Source: an uncultured Pelagibacteraceae bacterium
GTDB taxonomy: Bacteria > Pseudomonadota > Alphaproteobacteria > Pelagibacterales > Pelagibacteraceae
Length of the DNA stretch: 64,000 nucleotides
Assembly: GCA_902571055.1 (NCBI GenBank)
Contig: CACGAM010000004.1
Location: 55,966-119,965, forward strand
Direction of reading: 5' to 3'
Made by a program: the position numbers and the translations under genes. This document shows positions 60,315-64,000 of this stretch, piece after piece (position 1 is the stretch's first letter; the number at the start of each line of letters is the position of its first letter). Below the pieces are notes generated by a model. The model was given only the letters and a program-made list of their open reading frames with translations. It made no database searches and was not told the DNA's origin.

Positions 60315-61161
60315 TTTTTATTTCAAGACAGTATTTGTATATTTCTGACTTTGATATTTTATTATCATTATCTAAAATTTTTAAAATATCTTTTATACTT
60401 AATTTTTTTATTAATATTTTTATTTTGTTTTTATCAGATTCGGAGAGTTTTCCTGAGTAATTTTTGATTTTTTTCTCTTCAGAAATTACAATTGTTATTT
60501 CACCTTTTAAGGTATAATCGTCCTTATTTAAATCTTTAACATCGCATCTGAAATATTCCTCATAATACTTGGTAATTTCTTTACAAATAACTATTTTTCT
60601 AGAATAAAAATATTTGTGAATTAACTTACAAATTTTATTAAATTTTTTTGATGATATAAAAAATACAATTGTAGAAGGTATGCTTGATAAAAATTTAAAA
60701 TCTTTTTCGATTTCATTCTTTTTATCAGATATGAAACCATTAAAGTAAAAATTACTTGAAAAACCACTTACCGACACTGCCGCTGTAACTGAAGAGGGTC
60801 CAGGAATTGGAAATATATTTATTTTTTTTTTAACACACTCCTCGACTATTAGCCTGCCTGGATCAGATAACACAGGCGTGCCCGCATCTGATACTAATGA
60901 AACAATTTGACCTGAATTAAGTAATTCAATTATTTTTTTTATGTTTTTGCTCTCGTTAAACTTATGGTTCGAAATAAGTGTTGATTTGATATTAAAATGG
61001 CTTGTTAATTTTTTTGTTACTCTGGTATCCTCACAAAAAATATGTTTGGAATTTTTTAATACCTCTATTGCTCTAAAAGTAATATCACCAAGATTTCCTA
61101 TGGGAGTAGATACGATATATAAACCATTTTTAAACTTATTTTTGTCTATTTCTGGGTGCAT
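60304..61161 (-). CDS. rsmI: 16S rRNA (cytidine-2'-O)-methyltransferase (start refined to MHPEIDK)
   Basis: GLYIVSTPIGNLGDITFRAIEVLK, CEDTRVTKKL, LVSDAGTPVLSDPG, PGPSSVTAAVSVSG. Confidence 0.96.
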   Translation of the reverse strand: MHPEIDKNKFKNGLYIVSTPIGNLGDITFRAIEVLKNSKHIFCEDTRVTKKLTSHFNIKSTLISNHKFNESKNIKKIIELLNSGQIVSLVSDAGTPVLSDPGRLIVEECVKKKINIFPIPGPSSVTAAVSVSGFSSNFYFNGFISDKKNEIEKDFKFLSSIPSTIVFFISSKKFNKICKLIHKYFYSRKIVICKEITKYYEEYFRCDVKDLNKDDYTLKGEITIVISEEKKIKNYSGKLSESDKNKIKILIKKLSIKDILKILDNDNKISKSEIYKYCLEIKNEK

Positions 61162-61191
61162 AATTATCATCAATATATTATTAGATTGGTC

Positions 61192-62343
61192 ATGAAAACT
61201 TTTAAAAAAATAATTTTAATTTTTTTTGTCATTTTTGGATTTAACAAACAAGTTTTTTCATCTGAAACAATAAATATTGGACTTCTTGTTCCTCTTTCAG
61301 GGGAATATAAAGACATCGGAAATTCTATCGTTAACTCCATAAGACTGGCACTAAACTCTATAGATAATAAAAGAATTAGAATATTGCCAAGAGATACAAA
61401 ATCAGACCCGACTGAGGCTTTGAAAGTTGCTAAGGAATTATATACAAACTATGGTACAAAGATTGTTATTGGACCCATCTTTAATTCTAGTACAAAATTC
61501 TTAATTAATTTACCCGAAGTAACCTTTCTTTCTTTTACAAATAAATTAACAAATAATAAATCCAATGTAATAAGCGCAGGTGTAAACGCAGTCTCACAAA
61601 TCGACGCCATAAAAAAATTTCAAGAAATAAATAATTTAGAAAGAACTTTTTTCTTGTTACCCAATAATGATTTTAAATTAGAAATTGAAAATGCGATTTC
61701 AAAAACGAAGATAAAATTAAAAGATAAATTTGTTTATGATTCTGACCCAACAAAATTAACTGCTCAAATCGAAAAAATTACAAGATATCCACAAAGGAAA
61801 CAAAATTTAATTGATGAAATTAAAAGATTAGAAAAATCAAATGATCCAAATAAAGATGTTAAAATCGAAAAATTAGAAAAAAAAGATACATTGGGCGGTA
61901 TCAATTTTGACTCGATCATAATAGGTGACTTTGATGAGAATTTAAAAAGTGTAGCTACATCTTTGCTTTACACTGATGTTTCTTCAAAAAGAGTTAACTA
62001 TATTAGTCTCAATCAATGGTTTGATAGAAGTTTATTAGAGGAAACATCCTTGCAGCCAATATTTTTTCCATCTGTTAATAAATCGAACTACGAAAGTTTT
62101 ATTAAAGATTATAAAAAAAAATTTGACGATACTCCTAATCAAATTTCGTTTTTGAGTTATGATATATTAGGACTTGTATATTACTTGCTCCTGCAAAATA
62201 ATTTTGAAATAGACAATAAAATATTCACAAAAAAAAACAAATTTAAGGGTAAAATTGGAATTTTTAAAATCAACAAAAATAATATTACGCATGATCTAAG
62301 TTTTTATTCTGTTGAAAATAAAAAATTTAAAAAAATTTTCTGA
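61192..62343 (+). CDS. LpoA-like penicillin-binding protein activator / periplasmic ligand-binding-like protein (start refined)
   Basis: Signal peptide MKTFKKIILIFFVIFGFNKQVFSSE, INIGLLVPLSGEYKDIGNSIVNSIRLAL; divergent from rsmI as in rsmI/lpoA loci. Confidence 0.8.
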   Translation: MKTFKKIILIFFVIFGFNKQVFSSETINIGLLVPLSGEYKDIGNSIVNSIRLALNSIDNKRIRILPRDTKSDPTEALKVAKELYTNYGTKIVIGPIFNSSTKFLINLPEVTFLSFTNKLTNNKSNVISAGVNAVSQIDAIKKFQEINNLERTFFLLPNNDFKLEIENAISKTKIKLKDKFVYDSDPTKLTAQIEKITRYPQRKQNLIDEIKRLEKSNDPNKDVKIEKLEKKDTLGGINFDSIIIGDFDENLKSVATSLLYTDVSSKRVNYISLNQWFDRSLLEETSLQPIFFPSVNKSNYESFIKDYKKKFDDTPNQISFLSYDILGLVYYLLLQNNFEIDNKIFTKKNKFKGKIGIFKINKNNITHDLSFYSVENKKFKKIF

Positions 62344-62929
62344 TTTGTTTAAATGCTTTAAATCTATGATCAATCTTGTGCTTCATTTCAGGTCTCATTT
62401 GCCCAAATGTAATTTTTTTTCCTATTGGAATAAATATTGGATCATATCCAAATCCTCTACTCCCCAATTTTTTTTTAGAAATCGTTCCTTCAATTTTACC
62501 AATTACATTTACAGTTTTAAAATCAGGTCCATAGATTGCTAATGCACATTTAAACCTGGCTTTTATATTTCTCTTTTTCCAATTTTTATCTTTGAGGTTA
62601 ATTTTTTTAAAAACTTTTTTTATAGCCGAATTAAAATTATTTTTTTTGCCAGACCATCTTGCTGAATAAATCCCAGGTGCTTTATTTAACAAATCGATTT
62701 CGAGACCAGAGTCATCGGCTAAGCAGATCTTACCTGTCAATTTAGAGTAATATTTTGCTTTTAATAATGCATTACCTTTAAATGTTTTGCTGGTCTCCTT
62801 CGGACTTTTAGCTATTATGTTTTTTAGACTTAAAACTTTCACTTTTTTAGGAATAAGGTCTCTAATTTCTCTTAATTTTCCCTTATTATTTGTGCCAATT
62901 ACTATTTCTCTTATTTTTTGTCTTTGCAT
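62327..62929 (-). CDS. rdgB: XTP/dITP pyrophosphatase (RdgB/HAM1)
   Basis: IVIGTNNKGKLREIRDL, LADDSGLEIDLLNKAPGIYSARWSG, GSRGFGYDPIFIP. Confidence 0.95.
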   Translation of the reverse strand: MQRQKIREIVIGTNNKGKLREIRDLIPKKVKVLSLKNIIAKSPKETSKTFKGNALLKAKYYSKLTGKICLADDSGLEIDLLNKAPGIYSARWSGKKNNFNSAIKKVFKKINLKDKNWKKRNIKARFKCALAIYGPDFKTVNVIGKIEGTISKKKLGSRGFGYDPIFIPIGKKITFGQMRPEMKHKIDHRFKAFKQIRKFF

Positions 62930-62965
62930 CTAGAAATTAATAATTTACTTACCATATAGATAACT

Positions 62966-63598
62966 ATGAACAAAGAAGAAACCTCAAAAAAAAATGATAA
63001 GTCTATTGATACTGAAAATAATCAAATAGATAAAAATAACATAGACCAACCAGAGAAAGAAAACACAAATGAAGTTAAAGAACTCTCTTTAGATGAAAAA
63101 ATAAAAGAGTTAGAGGAAAAAATTGTTAGACTTTATGCGGAAATGGAAAATCAAAGGAGACGGTATGATAAAGAAAAAGATGAGGCCTTTGAATACGGTG
63201 GTTTTTCTTTTGCAAAAGAGGCACTAAATTTATTAGATAACCTAGAACGTGCGAAAGAGTCACTTAACAATGATGAGACTATAAAAGATCAAGATATTTT
63301 AAAAAAAGTAATTAGTCATTTAAATATTATTTACAGAGATGTACTTTCAATATTCAAGAAAAATAATATTGAGCCCATAAAATCTATAGATCAAAAACTT
63401 GATCCAAATTTACATCAAGCAATGATGGAAATTGAGGATAATTCAAAAGAACCCGGGATTATTGTGCAAGAAATACAAAAAGGATTTATAATGAAAGATA
63501 GACTTTTAAGACCATCTTTAGTTGGAGTATCAAAAAAAGAAGTCCGAGAGGATGTTAAGAAAGCAGAAAAGCCTCAAAAAAACGAGGAAAAACAATGA
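62966..63598 (+). CDS. grpE: Nucleotide exchange factor GrpE
   Basis: AEMENQRRRYDKEKDEAFEYGGFSFAKEALNLLDNLERA, VQEIQKGFIMKDRLLRPSLVGVS. Confidence 0.95.
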   Translation: MNKEETSKKNDKSIDTENNQIDKNNIDQPEKENTNEVKELSLDEKIKELEEKIVRLYAEMENQRRRYDKEKDEAFEYGGFSFAKEALNLLDNLERAKESLNNDETIKDQDILKKVISHLNIIYRDVLSIFKKNNIEPIKSIDQKLDPNLHQAMMEIEDNSKEPGIIVQEIQKGFIMKDRLLRPSLVGVSKKEVREDVKKAEKPQKNEEKQ

Positions 63599-63662
63599 AA
63601 AATTTAATTTTTAGAATATCTTGTACTGCAAAAATTAGCACTTATATGATTTCTAGACATAA

Positions 63663-64000
<338 letters not shown>

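Overview
This 64 kb window looks like a continuous chromosomal core segment from a very AT-rich, streamlined SAR11/Pelagibacterales-like alphaproteobacterium (inferred from gene content, gene order, small spacers and base composition). I see no phage, transposon, CRISPR array, rRNA operon or defence island. Recognisable blocks are gltB(partial)-gltD; uppP; an EamA transporter, a GBBH-like dioxygenase, a thiolase and acetoacetyl-CoA synthetase; suv3-like helicase-terB-fdxA-carD; argH-lptM-like-lysA-plsC; dnaN-dnaA-rpsT-mutM-ubiE-ubiB-coaBC-dut; katG-irr-fabA-fabB-fabI; the translation supercluster pnp-rpsO-rbfA-infB-nusA-metK-lnt-ybeY-phoH-miaB-fur-tsaB; nfuA-trpS-murJ; maeB; dolP-like/rsmI/lpoA-like; rdgB/grpE/dnaK(partial). 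Two tRNA genes are present: Arg(ACG) and Leu(CAA). The most interesting signals are small or regulatory. (1) A self-contained unit encodes a 23-aa peptide made only of Met, Ala, Lys and Arg, with an SD sequence, a leader hairpin and its own intrinsic terminator, and it lies convergent to carD. (2) A c(UUCG)g-capped intrinsic terminator ends 9 nt before the nusA start codon, with a candidate promoter just upstream, which suggests attenuation of nusA. (3) A sigma70-like katG promoter places the predicted TSS on the ATG (leaderless), and an Irr/Fur-type dyad overlaps its -10 next to irr. Other points are a TsaB reduced to its N-terminal domain with a 5' antisense overlap, genes missing from a conserved supercluster, enzymes that have lost loops or metal-binding residues, and several unannotated sORFs. 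All calls come from reading the sequence and the supplied ORF track. No database search was run.
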